Notes: generated by a model from the letters alone, not told the origin. A DNA stretch of 64,000 nucleotides from Oreohelix idahoensis (GCA_024509875.1 JAMPIV010005015.1:992001-1056000); one strand, 5' to 3'; positions 11,088-21,573 are shown, counted from the stretch's first letter. Numbers and translations: made by a program.

Positions 11088-11493
11088 CCCAGCCATCTCT
11101 TACTTACTTACTTAGTCGTTCCCCTTCTACCGTGAGGTGTAGAGGTTTGGAAGAGAGAGCGCCAGACTATTCTATCGGCTGTCTTCCTCCTGGCCTGGTT
11201 CCATTCTAGTCCTCGGTCCTTCAAAGATTGTCTAATGTTGTCCTCCCAGCGGACTCTGGGTCGTCCTCGGGGTCTGGATCCTTGGCTCTTTGTTTCCCAT
11301 GCTTGTCGTGGTAGCCGATCTTCTCCCATTCTGCAGACATGGCAAAACCATCTTAGTTGGGACTGTTCTACTTGGGTCTGTAGGGGGTGGCATTTTAGGC
11401 CTTGACGTATCGTTTGGTTGCGTACCATGTCTCTTCTTGTTACTTCAACCACCTTCCTCAGATACCTCATTTCTGAGGTTTCCCAGCCATCTC
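11088..11493 (-). mobile_element. LINE 3' end (family E) with 12-bp target duplication
   Basis: The insert at 11100-11481 is flanked by CCCAGCCATCTC at 11088-11099 and 11482-11493. Its 3' end, on the minus strand, is a TAAG microsatellite. It encodes the C-terminal 120 residues of a LINE RT-type protein: LRWFCHVCRMGEDRLPRQAWE, then GRPRVRWEDNIRQSLKDRG and a terminal GRRGTTK. It is a severely 5'-truncated copy. A second copy lies at about 63190-63455 on the plus strand. Confidence 0.9.
11108..11470 (-). pseudogene. LINE protein C-terminal fragment (family E)
   Basis: This is a 120-residue open fragment of the C-terminal tail of an endonuclease/RT LINE protein. Its marks are the R/W-rich WEDNIR and DRGLEWNQARRKTADR motifs found after the RT in RTE-like proteins. 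No catalytic motif is included, so it has no enzymatic function. It ends at the element's own stop just before the TAAG tail. Confidence 0.8.
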
Positions 11494-12069
11494 AACTATG
11501 GGAAATTCTACGTTCAGTTTTCGGCTTATGCGTAATTCAAAGCCGAAAACCCAAGATCTTCGTTCACGCTTAGACCAGACATCGGCAATGCGCTAATCAG
11601 TGTGAGTTTCCTTCGTCTCTCTGTTCGTATTCAAGCGAGCAATGTCTTTAGATCTCCCGATTCGTCGTGTTAATTACTTATCACGAACGGATTCAGGGAA
11701 AGGTAATAAAGATTTCTCACTTAGGTTTCACACTATGTACTCAATTTTATTCAAATCTGGTCGCGGTCTGATCTCTACAACGATTTGATTTCTGGCACTG
11801 GTGTTAGAGTTACTGCTCAACTTAGCTAATATGTCTCTGGTAGACTCTCATCAAAGGAATATAGCGACCAGCATTAAATGCGTGCTAATTGAGAAAAGAA
11901 AGACCGATCTATTCTGAGTAATAGGAGGTTTAAGTTAACCCAACAGGCGTGGGTGAAAACAGGTAAAAAAGAAAAATGAAGATAAAGAAAATAGATCTAT
12001 GAAATCAATTATCATAATCTGCCACAGACTGTAAAATTATTTAAAACTACCAACAACCCGCCAAAATTG
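11494..12069. other. No recognisable gene
   Basis: Non-coding sequence between the family-E insertion and the nested RTE complex. I see no motif or shared repeat. Confidence 0.5.
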
Positions 12070-12399
12070 GCAGGTTTTTCTTCTTCTTCTTCTTCCTCGT
12101 TCGTCCTGAAAAGGACGTTGGTTGCGTTGTGTCTGTTTACAGCGGAGCTGCGATATCTGCGCCTTTCGGCCGGCACATCCGACTTCAGCACAGCATTTTT
12201 TGGGACCGGGTTTGCCTTCCCTCTTCGATCCCTACTCTCTCAGCCAGACTGCAGTGATACAGTCTGTTTCCAGGACCACCACGTGGAGGTGGAGTAGGGT
12301 CTTGGTCAGCTCTGGTTCGCTGACCCTGACGCAAGCAGTCAAGCTATGGGTTGCTGACTGCATTCTCTATTGCTGCGTCTTTGGGTCCCATTCATTCAT

Positions 12400-13803
12400 T
12401 CATAACCCTCCACTCCCAAAGGAGCATAGGCCTTCAACAAACACATGCCAAGTCCTCCTGTCCCGTGCCATCATCTCAAGTTCTTTCCATGTTCTCCTCA
12501 TCATTTTCACCTCTGTTTCCAACTCTCTTCTCCATGTACTTCTTGGTCTTCCTCTGCCTCTCTTGCCCTGGGGGTTCCAGAACAAGGACTGCCTTGTAAT
12601 GCTATCAACAGGTTTCCTCAGTGTGTGTCCTATCCATCGCCATCGTCTTCTTCTCATCTCTTGTTCCACTGGCACTTGTCTAGTTCTTGTCATCAGTTCC
12701 ACGTTGGTAACCTTGTCATACCATTTTAATCCCTCTATTCTACGCAAGCACCCATTTATGAAAGTCTGTAGCTTTTTGGTTGTTGTCTTTGTTGTTCTCC
12801 ATGTCTCCGAGCCATACAATAGGACTGACTTCACATTTGAGTTGAAGATTCTTATTTTCGTGTTGGATCCGATTTCTCTTGATCTCCATATATTTCCCAA
12901 TGCAATGAAAGCTCCTCTTGCCTTTTGTATTCTTATTTTGATATCGCTGTCTGTCCCTCCAACTTTGTCTATATTGCTGCCAAGATATGTGTATGATTCT
13001 ACATCTTGAATTGGTGTTTCTTCAAGTTCAACCCTGTTATCATTACCTGCATTTATTCTCATTATTTTTGTCTTTTCCCTGTGTATTTTCAGACCCAATT
13101 GCTGTGACCTCTCCTCGAGTGTTTTCAATTTGTCCTGCATCTGATTACGGTTATGGGACAGAAGAGCCAAGTCATCAGCAAAATCCAGATCATCCAACTG
13201 CTTAGTCAGAGTCCACTGGATTCCATTTCTGTTGTGTGTTGTCGATGATCTCATAACCCAATCTATTGCCAGCAAGAAAAGAAATGGAGACAAGAGGCAT
13301 CCCTGTCGCACTCCTGTTCTTATCCCAAACGGTTCTGTTAGCTGTCCTTCGTGAAGAACTCTGCATGTCATGTCTTCATATGTTTTCTTTATTAAATTAA
13401 TGATCTTCAGGGGAACTCCATAATGCCTCATCAATTTCCAAAGTGATTCTCTGTCTACACTGTCAAATGCCTTTTCGTAGTCCACAAATCCGATGTATAG
13501 TGGTGAATTCCATTCCAGACTTTGTTCAACTATTATTCTCAAAGTGGCTATCTGGTCTGTACATGATCTGTTTTGTCGAAAACCTGCTTGTTCATCTCTC
13601 AGTTTCTTGTCTATGGACTCCTTTAATCTCTCAAGGATAATCCTGTTTAATACTTTTCCTGGCACTGATAGTAACATTATTCCTCTATAATTTGTGCACT
13701 CTTGTAAATTTCCCTTCTTAGGCAACTTAACCAGATATCCTTCCTTCCATTCTGCTGGTATCTCTTCCTTTTCCCAGACTTTACCAAGTAATTTATATAA
13801 CAT
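12400..13803 (-). CDS. RTE reverse transcriptase (3' part of split ORF)
   Basis: This 467-codon frame carries an RT of the RTE clade: LVKLPKKGNLQECTNYRGI, QAGFRQNRSCTDQI, the first catalytic Asp in GFVDYEKAFDSV, GVRQGCLLSPFLF, and the second catalytic pair in DFADDLALL. It then has the R/W-rich C-terminal region ending near GLCSFGSGGL. It performs target-primed reverse transcription in this family. The first methionine (MLYKLL) lies inside the protein. The real reading frame comes from 15472 but is thrown off by an extra base just upstream. All core RT residues are present. Confidence 0.93.
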   Translation of the reverse strand: MLYKLLGKVWEKEEIPAEWKEGYLVKLPKKGNLQECTNYRGIMLLSVPGKVLNRIILERLKESIDKKLRDEQAGFRQNRSCTDQIATLRIIVEQSLEWNSPLYIGFVDYEKAFDSVDRESLWKLMRHYGVPLKIINLIKKTYEDMTCRVLHEGQLTEPFGIRTGVRQGCLLSPFLFLLAIDWVMRSSTTHNRNGIQWTLTKQLDDLDFADDLALLSHNRNQMQDKLKTLEERSQQLGLKIHREKTKIMRINAGNDNRVELEETPIQDVESYTYLGSNIDKVGGTDSDIKIRIQKARGAFIALGNIWRSREIGSNTKIRIFNSNVKSVLLYGSETWRTTKTTTKKLQTFINGCLRRIEGLKWYDKVTNVELMTRTRQVPVEQEMRRRRWRWIGHTLRKPVDSITRQSLFWNPQGKRGRGRPRSTWRRELETEVKMMRRTWKELEMMARDRRTWHVFVEGLCSFGSGGL

Positions 13804-13852
13804 CTCTGTAGCCGTGTCGATATCTGCTTTGATGGCCTCTGCTGGAATGCCA

Positions 13853-15472
13853 TCAGGTCCAGACGCTTTTTCCCTCTCTTAGAAGCTTTATGGCTTTCTT
13901 TATTTCTTCCTTCGTTGGTCTTTCACCGTTAATTTGTAGCTCTTCTTCTGCTGGCTGGATGTCCGGCGGGTTTTGTGGAGCTGGTCTATTGAGAAGGTCC
14001 CCAAAATATTCTGTCCACCTCTTCATTTGCTCTTGTATATTGCTGAGCAGTTTCCCATTCTTGTCTTTTATGAGGCAACTTGTTTGCTTGTATTTCCCTG
14101 TTAGCTTCTTTGTACTGCTATACAGTTCTCTCATATTTCCTTTGGCTGCAGCATCTTCTGCCTCTCTTGCCAACTCCTCAATATACTTCCTCTTGTCTCT
14201 TTTGATACTTCTTTTTATTTCTTTGTTTGCTTCTGTGTACACTTCTTGAGCCTTGGCTTTGGAGCTTCTAGTTTTGCTTGTGTTTAACTCTGCTTTCTTG
14301 TTGTTTCTGTCTTTTATCTTATTGATGGTTTCTGTTGTTATCCATGCTTTTTGTTGTCTTTCCCTTTTCCCCAGTATTTCTTCACATGTCTCCTTCCATA
14401 CTGTTTTGACCTGCTGCCAATAGTCTTCTGTATTCTCTACATCTTCCAGCTGTTGGAGCACTTGGAATTTGTTGGATACTGTGACCGCAAATTTGTCTCT
14501 TGTTTCTTGATTTCTTAGCTGTCCTACATTAAACTGTTGTCTATAATTTTGCATAGTTGCATATCTCTTGAGTTTCATTTTTACTTTGGCTATCAGAAGA
14601 TGGTGATCTGATGCCACATCTGCTCCTCTATATACCTTTACATCCTGCAATGATGATCTAAACTTCTTGTTTATGCATATATGATCAATCTGATTTTCTG
14701 TTCTATGGTCTGGTGATATCCATGTTGCCTTGTGTATTCTCTTATGTGGAAACATGCTTCCTCCTATAGCCAGTTGATATGAAGCACAGAAGTTTGCGAA
14801 TAGCTCTCCATTTTCATTCATTACTCCTAGCCCATGTTTTCCCATGACTTCTTCAAATCCAGTGTTGACTGTACCTATCTTTGCATTCATGTCACCCATC
14901 AAAATTGTGATGTCTCTTCTTTTTACTTTATCCATAATTTCTTGTAGTTTAGTATAAAATGCTTCTTTCACAGACTCTTCTTTGTCATTAGTTGGTGCAT
15001 AACATTGGATGACATTTACATGAATTTTCTTTTTAGCTGTTTTGAAAGAAGCTGTTATTATTCTGGGTCCAACAGCTTCCCATTCAATTAGTGCTTTCTG
15101 TGCTTCTTTAGATAACATAAGAGCTACCCCTTCACTGTGGTGTGAACTTTCGTCTTCATGTCCTGAGGACAGCACCAATTCACCTGTGATGAGTTTCTTC
15201 CTGTCTACCCCCTTCCACTTTGTTTCACACATTCCCAGAACCTCGATTTTGTATTCCCTCATTTCTGCTGCTACTTGCGCCACTTTCCCTTGTTCGTTTA
15301 ATGTCCGAACATTCCAGGTGCCAAATCTGGAAGTTCTCCTAGAAGAAAGAAGGTTAGTCAGCAACACAGACTCCTTTCGGCTTTCTCTGTGTTGCATCAT
15401 ACGCCTCCCCGCGAGAGGACCTTCCCCTGTCTTGGATGGCTGTGTTTTATTTTCTTTATTTGACTTGTCCAT
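13853..15472 (-). CDS. RTE apurinic-like endonuclease (5' part of split ORF)
   Basis: This 539-codon frame begins at a plausible start (15472) downstream of a non-coding leader. It holds an exonuclease-endonuclease-phosphatase fold endonuclease: WNVRTL near residue 53, CETKW at 82-86 (metal-binding Glu), GDMNAKIG at 193-200, the WISPDH...QIDHI block at 250-264, and SDHHLLI at 288-294. A lysine- and glutamate-rich linker to the RT follows. The frame should continue into the RT at 13803 but is cut at GKSVWT by a one-base insertion. Its role is nicking target DNA for retrotransposition. Confidence 0.93.
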   Translation of the reverse strand: MDKSNKENKTQPSKTGEGPLAGRRMMQHRESRKESVLLTNLLSSRRTSRFGTWNVRTLNEQGKVAQVAAEMREYKIEVLGMCETKWKGVDRKKLITGELVLSSGHEDESSHHSEGVALMLSKEAQKALIEWEAVGPRIITASFKTAKKKIHVNVIQCYAPTNDKEESVKEAFYTKLQEIMDKVKRRDITILMGDMNAKIGTVNTGFEEVMGKHGLGVMNENGELFANFCASYQLAIGGSMFPHKRIHKATWISPDHRTENQIDHICINKKFRSSLQDVKVYRGADVASDHHLLIAKVKMKLKRYATMQNYRQQFNVGQLRNQETRDKFAVTVSNKFQVLQQLEDVENTEDYWQQVKTVWKETCEEILGKRERQQKAWITTETINKIKDRNNKKAELNTSKTRSSKAKAQEVYTEANKEIKRSIKRDKRKYIEELAREAEDAAAKGNMRELYSSTKKLTGKYKQTSCLIKDKNGKLLSNIQEQMKRWTEYFGDLLNRPAPQNPPDIQPAEEELQINGERPTKEEIKKAIKLLREGKSVWT

Positions 15473-15648
15473 ATTTGTTGAAGTTTTTTGTGGTTTAAAT
15501 TTTTTTTACAGGATGGTGTAACCGGCCCCATGCCCAACCCTCCTTAGTCGCTTTTTACGACATGCTTGGTAGGGGACAGTGTTACTATTCTTTGCTCCCC
15601 TTTCGGGCCCCGGTAACACACGGGTGTCTTTGGGTCCCGCAGGTTTTT

Positions 15649-16865
15649 AATTATAGTGTGTTGTTTCTGTTACATGTATTACATTGCTGCTTCTTCTATA
15701 GTCTCGCTTGCTCGCTGTGAATGACGCGATCGTCCCTTCCTTTTTAGCCATCTTATCATTTTGATCCATAATAATAAGTCTGCAATACTTTAAATTAAAA
15801 TTTTGTCTTGAAGAAACAATTTAAAAAAACTTACATTTTAAGGTTATTTTTAAGACAACTGATGAGTTAAATCCGTTTCCCGAATGAAACTAGAAAGACG
15901 AGTATCTTGATTGTCTGTTGATTTAATGCACACCGTCACACTTTTCTATTATCTCAAGAGTACATATAAGGGGAAACAATACAATTATTGTCTAATTTTC
16001 AACCACAGTTGCACCCCCTTAGCTGTGGTTGAAAGTTAATGTACTCTCTCGAAAAATAGAAAAAGTGTGCAAATGATGGTGTGCCAAATGTGACTGACCG
16101 ACCGACCGACCGACCGACCGACCGACCGAAGTACTTACGGTGGGAATTATGGTATTTGATACTACACCACAAAGACGGTGAACGTATGATCCTATATCCT
16201 TTCTAACACGATAAAGACTAAAATGTTGAAGAATATTATTAGGCCTATATCTACTCACAATTCCTAGGCATCTTCAGATTTCAACTCTGGTTTGGCGACT
16301 TCTCTCTGCGTCTAGCGTGGAAATGACTGAGGATTTCAACCGCCAGCCATCTTCGGCGCGCCTGATTGGCTGCTATCCATAAGCGGTATCTAATGTTCTA
16401 TTTTTAGATCTAACGCTAAAATGGCTGCCTAATCGCTATGATGTGGTAAAAGGTACAGAACAACCGACAAAATGGCGATGGACAACAGACGAGATGACGA
16501 TGGCGCTGTCACAACAGGGTAGAGTAATATTTGACAAAGAAAATAATACTGACTGTCACAGTTTATTCCTAGTTTTAAAATTGTTGTGTTCATGTGATTT
16601 TAGTATCAAGATCAATTTCTTCAAGGCATCAATTAATTTATCGTGATGACCTCTAACAAAGTACATAAAGCACATATCACTTACCGTTTTCGGATCTCTA
16701 TATATTTGTTTCACCTAGCAATCTTGCACAAAGTATTTCTTCACTTATTCCGTTGTCCTGACCGGTTCTGTTTTTATTTTCATCGTTTCTTACTTTGCTT
16801 TTTCTTTCCGTATGGTCTTGAGCTGTATTTTACCATTGTGACTCATCAGTGTGTACCTCACTAAT
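15649..16865. other. No recognisable gene
   Basis: Non-coding sequence containing the CCGA microsatellite at 16094-16129. I see no mobile-element protein or exon. The stretch around 16260-16450 is GC-richer and mentions no recognisable element. Confidence 0.5.
16094..16129. repeat. (CCGA)n microsatellite
   Basis: About eight or nine uninterrupted units of the tetranucleotide CCGA/GACC, bounded by non-repetitive sequence. It has no association with a LINE tail that I can see. Confidence 0.9.
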
Positions 16866-17307
16866 TAACAACATATATACTGTGGGGCAGTGGGTTCAAC
16901 TCACAGGCATGAGAGGAAGTTAAGTCCACGGTGACAGAGATTGGGGTAACTTCACGGTTATCACTATGGGCGCCTGCTAGCCACAAGGCGAAAAGGGTGC
17001 CGTTCTATCTGTCTACCCGTGCTGGTTTCTACGGAATTTCATGCAAGACTGCTGCCATACATCCTCGTTGTACGCCATGGATAACGGCCCTTCTCGGGGT
17101 CTGAACTAAACTGGCAGAGGATCTTGGAGCTAGTGGAGCCCTACAGATGTGGTGTGCAGAACTCACTGATGAAGGGTATATGCTCTGACACCCATTAATC
17201 CACTCCCAAATCATCGGTTAAATGATACCACGAATATTTCAACTATCCAGAATCATCGCGGGAGCTACGGAGATCGTGCTCTGTCATCGATACCTGCAGA
17301 AAATGAA

Positions 17308-18427
17308 ATGAGGAAATACAAATGCACAAGGAGAGGTAGGGTAGAGAAGAGGAGAGAGAGAAAAAGAAGGGAAGGAAAGAGAAACTTCAGAAAGAAAGTA
17401 GATCGCCTCTCGATGAAATATGTGCGTATAGGATACTGGAATTGTCGAAGTAGCAATCAACGGGCAGCCATTATACAAACACTGATCTACAGTTTCGATA
17501 TCCTCATGATTCAGGAGACAAATTTAGACGAGGGCAAGCTATATATGTAAAACTTGAGCTGCCTCATACGTGGCTGGATACAAGTTCCCAAACTATTGAG
17601 GATGCCGAATTGCAGGGGATTGCTGTGGATATAGGTGGTCAGGAGTGGCGAGTCTACAATTTATATGCCCATGTCGACCATCTTACAGAGAAGGAAGTAG
17701 TTGGAATTCTCTGGCAGAATTGTCTGAAGATTCTAACATAAGGTGTTTAATTGCTGGAGATTTCAATGCAAGATCCAAGGAGTGGGGGAACATAGCAAAG
17801 GTGTAGCTTTGAGCCAGGCATTACTTAACATGAAGCTTACTATCTTGAATGATGGACGCCCAACTAGACTGGCAACTAAACCTGGGGATACAAATGGTGT
17901 CATACATCTGGCATTCACCTCTAGTGCTGCCACCACCATGGCACGTTGGGATGTATTATGTGCACAGGAAAGTGATCACCTACCTTGCGTCATACTCACT
18001 GGAAAGGGTAGGACCACAAGACACAGGAAGCATAAACAGACCTTCAAGTATCCTACAGGCGCACTCAACTGCAACAACCCCTTTCATACATTGCGTCAAA
18101 ATGCCAAACAAAAGACAGCGAGAACGCTGGTGGAATAAGATAGTGGAGGAAGCATGGATAGGAAAGGAAAGGGCAACAAAGGAATGGCGTAAAGCAAGAA
18201 ACAAAAAAATGGTGAATGAGGGAGAGGTTGAAGAGATAAAGGAGAAAAAGCAAAGAACCGTTAATAGATTCAAGAGCTTGGCAAAGAAGGCCAAGTATAA
18301 TGTGTGGCACGACTTTGTGACACAAGTGGGCACGGAAAAAGCTGTACAGAAATTCTGGTCCTTATATCGAAGAATGAATAGGAAAAGTGCGAACCAACCC
18401 ATCCCTAATATCAAAAGCTCCCCATGA
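17308..18427 (+). pseudogene. LINE endonuclease domain, broken
   Basis: Scattered frames encode an endonuclease-exonuclease-phosphatase domain. RIGYWNCRS at the start of the fold and LMIQETNL with the metal-binding Glu lie in 17308-17550. LLEISMQDPR (a decayed GDFNARS block) lies near 17745. SDHLP with the catalytic Asp and His lies near 17965-17985, and a basic linker follows at 18110-18400. At least three frame changes separate these blocks. The basic start (RRGRVEKRRERKRREGKR) may be nucleic-acid binding or a shifted leader. Confidence 0.7.
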
Positions 18428-18514
18428 CTAAGCCTGAAGACGGACACAGAGAAGGGAATAGCCTTATTCAATCAATATGTTGAGCAAACAGGTAAAGGTG
18501 ACAAAAGTGCCCGC

Positions 18515-18830
18515 ATGAAAATAAAGGACAGTGTTCTGGAAAATACCCTAAGGGGCCAGAAATACTTCGATATCATTTCTGAAGAGGACGTGGTATACAT
18601 ATTGAAAACCAGCAGAAACACTGCTCTGGGTCCTGATAGCATACAAAACCATCACATTAAACAGCTCGACGACACAGACATTATAAATATGGTGAGCGAT
18701 TTCAATACCAGCATACGGAATGATGAGGTGCCGGAAGACTGGCTACACAGTTACCTTCGGCCACTTCCTAAACCTGGCAAAGACTCCACACTGCGCAGCA
18801 GCTATCGAATTATCACACTACAGAATCAAT
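18515..18830 (+). pseudogene. LINE RT N-terminal fragment
   Basis: The frame carries EEDVVYILKTSRNTALGPDS, the N-terminal RT block in which an N-x-A-x-GPD motif precedes the fingers. It continues with PEDWLHSYLRPLPKPGKD and a serine-rich SSYR(I) motif that normally precedes palm motif A. It ends where the RTE tail begins. The rest of the 210-codon frame after about 18825 is antisense RTE sequence. Confidence 0.75.
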
Positions 18831-19890
18831 CAATCAATCAAAACTCTTTAGCTTCCCGAAGAGCAAAGGCCTTCAACAAACACATGCCAAGTCTTCTTGT
18901 CCTGTGCCATCCGCTCAAGTTATTTCCATGTTTTCCTCATCATTTCCAGCTCTGTATCCAGCTCTCTTCTCCGTGTGTTTTTTGGTCTACCTCTGCCTCT
19001 CTTTCCCTGTGGATTCCAGAACAAGGACTGCCTTGTAATGCTATTAACAGGTTTCCTCAATGTTTGTCCTATCCATCGCCAGCGTCTTCTTCTCAGCTCT
19101 TGTTCCACTGGCACTTGTCTGGTTCTTGTCATCAATTCCACATGTGACTTTGTCATACCATTTCAGTCCTTCTATTCTACGCAAGCACCCGTTTATAAAA
19201 GTCTGCAGCTTTTTGGTTGTTGTTTTGTCGCTCTCCAAGTCTCAGAACCATACAATAGGACTGACTTGACATTTGAGTTGAAGATTCTTATTTTCGTGTT
19301 GGACTTGATTTCTCTTGTTCTCCATATGTTTCCAAATGCAATGAAAGCTCCTCTTGCTTTTTATATTCTTATTTTCGTATCATTTTCTGTCTCTCCAACT
19401 TTGTCTATATTACTGCCAAGATATGTGTACAAATCTACATCCTTTAGTGGTGTTTCTTCAAGTTCAACCTTGTTATCATTTCTTGCATTTATTCTCATAA
19501 TCTTTGTCTTTTCCCTGTCTATTTTCAGCCCCACTTGTTGTGACCTCTCATCGAGAATTTTCATTTTCTCTTGCAACTGATTATGGTTAAGGGACAGAAG
19601 AGCCAAGTCATCTGCAAAATCCAGATCATCAAGCTGTTTAGTCAGATTCCACTGGATTTCATTTCTGTGATATCGATGTTTTCATAACCCAATTTATTGC
19701 TAGTAAGAAGGGAATTGGAGACAAGAGGCATCCCTGTCTCACTCCCGTTCTAATCCTTAACGGCTCTGTAAATTGTCCTTCATGAAGAACTCTGCATGTT
19801 ATGTCTTCATAGCTCTTCCTTATTAAGTTAATGATCTTCATGGAAACTCCATAATGCCTCATCAATTTCCAAAGTGATTCTCTGTCTACA

Positions 19891-20310
19891 TTGTCAAATG
19901 TATTTTCACTGAATAGTGCACTTGTTGAAGCATTTGGCCAGTCTTTCAAGTGGACACCAGCCCATTGCAACATACCAGGAAATGAGGAGGCAGACAAACT
20001 TGCTAAGGAAGGAGGTGCCTTACAACAAAATGATATAGAGACAACTTACGCAACGGCAAAGACTACTATAAACGCTACATTCAAGTCCAAATGGGAAAGA
20101 GAGCACCAGGACCATTTGAAAAATGATGCTTATCATCAACTAGCTAGGAAAGAACAGGTCATCATTTTTCGGCTACGCACTGGACACAACAGATTGAGAT
20201 ACCATCTATACCACAAATACAAAATCGGTGCAACAGATCTCTGCACCTGCGGTACCAGCCCGATGACAGTCGAACACCTGCTGCAGTACTGCCCAACCTA
20301 CAGAAATTAA
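19891..20310 (+). pseudogene. LINE RNase H C-terminal fragment
   Basis: An open fragment of about 130 codons that covers only the last RNase H strand, with catalytic Asp in GNEEADKLAK and the preceding histidine in AHCNIPGNE. It also covers the C-terminal cysteine block CTCG...EHLLQYCP. The first few codons (before 19909) are antisense RTE sequence. It cannot function alone because the first three acidic residues of RNase H are absent. Confidence 0.85.
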
Positions 20311-20455
20311 CGGAGTAGCATATGGCAACAACCCACTTCTGTCAACGAAAAACTGTTTGGAGATGTCGGGAACCTTGAGTTGACTACTGCCTTTATTAGA
20401 GTCATAAATGTGGAGGTCTAAAGGCGAACGAGGAAGAAGAAGAAATGTATTTTCA
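19896..20455 (+). mobile_element. 5'-truncated RNase H LINE tail nested in RTE
   Basis: The insert 19909-20442 is flanked by AAATGTATTTTCA at 19896-19908 and 20443-20455. It encodes the end of an RNase H domain (WTPAHCNIPGNEEADKLAKEGG, with the loop histidine kept) and the FRLRTGHNRLRYHLY and CTCGTSPMTVEHLLQYCP blocks. A 3' UTR follows, ending CGAACGAGGAAGAAGAAG. It is related to, but diverged from, the LINE at 6341-9094. The insertion splits the RTE RT within the region just after the first palm motif. Confidence 0.93.
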
Positions 20456-21510
20456 TAGTCCACGAATCCGATGTATACCGGTGAATTCCATTCCAGACTT
20501 TGTTCAACTATTATTCTCAATGTTGCTATCTGGTCTGTACAGGATCTGTTTTGTCGAAAACCTGCTGATTGTTCATCTTTCAGCTGCTTGTCTGTGGACT
20601 CTTTTAATCTCTCATGGATGATTCTGTTTAATACTTTTCCTGGCACGGATAGTAACATTATCACTCTATAATTTGTGATTTCTTGTAAATTTCCCTTCTT
20701 AGGCAACTTGACCAGATAACTTTCTTTCCATTCTCCTGGTAAGTCCTCTCTCTCACAGACTTTGCCAAGTAGTTTGTATAATATCTCTGTAGAGGAATCA
20801 ATATCTGTTTTGATGGCCTCTGCTGGAATTCCATCTTGATGAGCAGCTTTTCCATCTTTCAGAAGCTTTATGGCTTTCTGTATTTGTTCTATACTTGGTC
20901 GTTCACAGCTGATTAGTAGCTCTTCTTCTGCTGTCTGGATGTCTGGGGGATTAGTTGGAGCTGGTCTATTGAGATGTTCCTCAAAATGTTCTGTCCATCT
21001 CTTCATTTGTTCTTGTACGATATTACTAAGCAATTTTCCATTCTTATTTTTAATGAGGCCATTAGCTTGCTTATATTTCCCTGTTAGCTTCTTTGTTTTG
21101 TTGTACAGATCCCTCATATCTCCTTTGGCTGCAGCTTCCTCTGCTTCCCTTGCCAACTCTTCAATACACTTCCTCTTGTCTCTTTTGATGTTTCTTCTTA
21201 CTTCTTTGTTTGCTTTTATGTACACTTCATGAGCCTTGGCTTTGGAGCTTCTGGTTTTGCTTCTGTTTAAATCTGCTTTCTTGTTTTTCATGTCTTCTAT
21301 CTTGCTAATGGTTTCTATTGTTATCCATGCTTTGTGTTGATGTTCTCTTTTTCTCAGTACATCTTCACATGTCTCGTTCCATATATGTTTTACTTGTTGC
21401 CAGTGGTCTTCCGTATCTGCTTCATCTGCCAGCTGTTGGAGTACTTGGTATTTGTTTGATACGGTGACTGAAAATGTTTCTCTTATTTCCTGATTTCTTA
21501 GATATCCCAC
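20456..21510 (-). pseudogene. RTE RT/linker fragment
   Basis: On the minus strand this is the linker and N-terminal RT of the second RTE copy. It starts at GYLRNQEIRETF, runs through the lysine-rich linker and LVKLPKKGNLQ, and ends at IGFVDYEN where the nested LINE begins. The frame is open for about 350 codons of genuine RTE sequence, with an extra residue at QSAGFRQ relative to QAGFRQ in the complete copy. The final 80 codons of the longer open frame (below 20456) are antisense LINE and not part of this protein. Confidence 0.85.
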
Positions 21511-21573
21511 ATTATACTGTCTGTAGCTATATACTGTTGTAAATTTATTGAGTTTTAATTTTGTTTTAGCTTT

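Larger units (their letters stand above)
12377..15638 (-). mobile_element. Full-length RTE retrotransposon with 13-bp target duplication
   Basis: The element (12390-15625, 3236 bp) is flanked by GTCTTTGGGTCCC at 12377-12389 and 15626-15638. Its 5' end (15625) opens with CACCCGTGTGTTACCGG and a roughly 150-bp leader. The 3' end is an ATTC/GAAT microsatellite. It encodes an endonuclease (539-codon frame) followed by an RT (467-codon frame) that are one protein in related copies. They are separated only by a single extra base around 13867-13874, where the copy at 33319 has one T fewer. It is the only complete member in the window and nearly intact. Confidence 0.93.
12070..15648 (-). mobile_element. 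LINE-tailed repeat R split by a complete RTE
   Basis: The outer element is flanked by the 10-bp direct repeat GCAGGTTTTT (12070-12079 and 15639-15648). It runs on the minus strand from 15638 to 12080, and 12390-15625 is a later RTE insertion close to its 5' end. Without the RTE it is about 310 bp. It ends in CGAACGAGG followed by GAA repeats, matching the insertion at 3716-4493 and the segment at 54780-54975. The same 3' terminus occurs on the RNase H LINE tail at 20424-20442. It could be a LINE 3' UTR or a LINE-tailed SINE. Confidence 0.8.
16866..18832 (+). mobile_element. 5' half of a Jockey/Nimb-like LINE
   Basis: A plus-strand LINE whose 5' leader is probably the G/C-richer block from about 16880. 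It is followed by endonuclease coding pieces from 17308 and the N-terminal RT region from about 18515. The frame is broken at several places (for example stops near 17548 and 17740). At 18830 the sequence stops abruptly against the microsatellite tail of an oppositely oriented RTE copy. The rest of this LINE is not seen on the far side of that RTE, so the element is truncated rather than merely interrupted. Confidence 0.75.
18833..21573 (-). mobile_element. Second RTE retrotransposon copy, 5' truncated and interrupted
   Basis: A minus-strand RTE with a GATT-type microsatellite at its 3' end (18825-18840), carrying RT and linker sequence up to about 21573 where it stops within the linker downstream of the endonuclease. 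It is a diverged subfamily relative to the 12.4-kb copy (for example KADGIPAEAIKTDIDSS). It has numerous frameshifts in the 3' half. A 534-bp LINE tail is inserted at 19909-20442 on the opposite strand. Confidence 0.88.

Noticed and set aside
12122..13009. 295-codon plus-strand frame across repeat R and the RTE
   Set aside because: It is antisense to the RTE RT gene and crosses an insertion boundary. The same antisense frames recur at 5195, 18897 and 32020 because the RTE copies are homologous.
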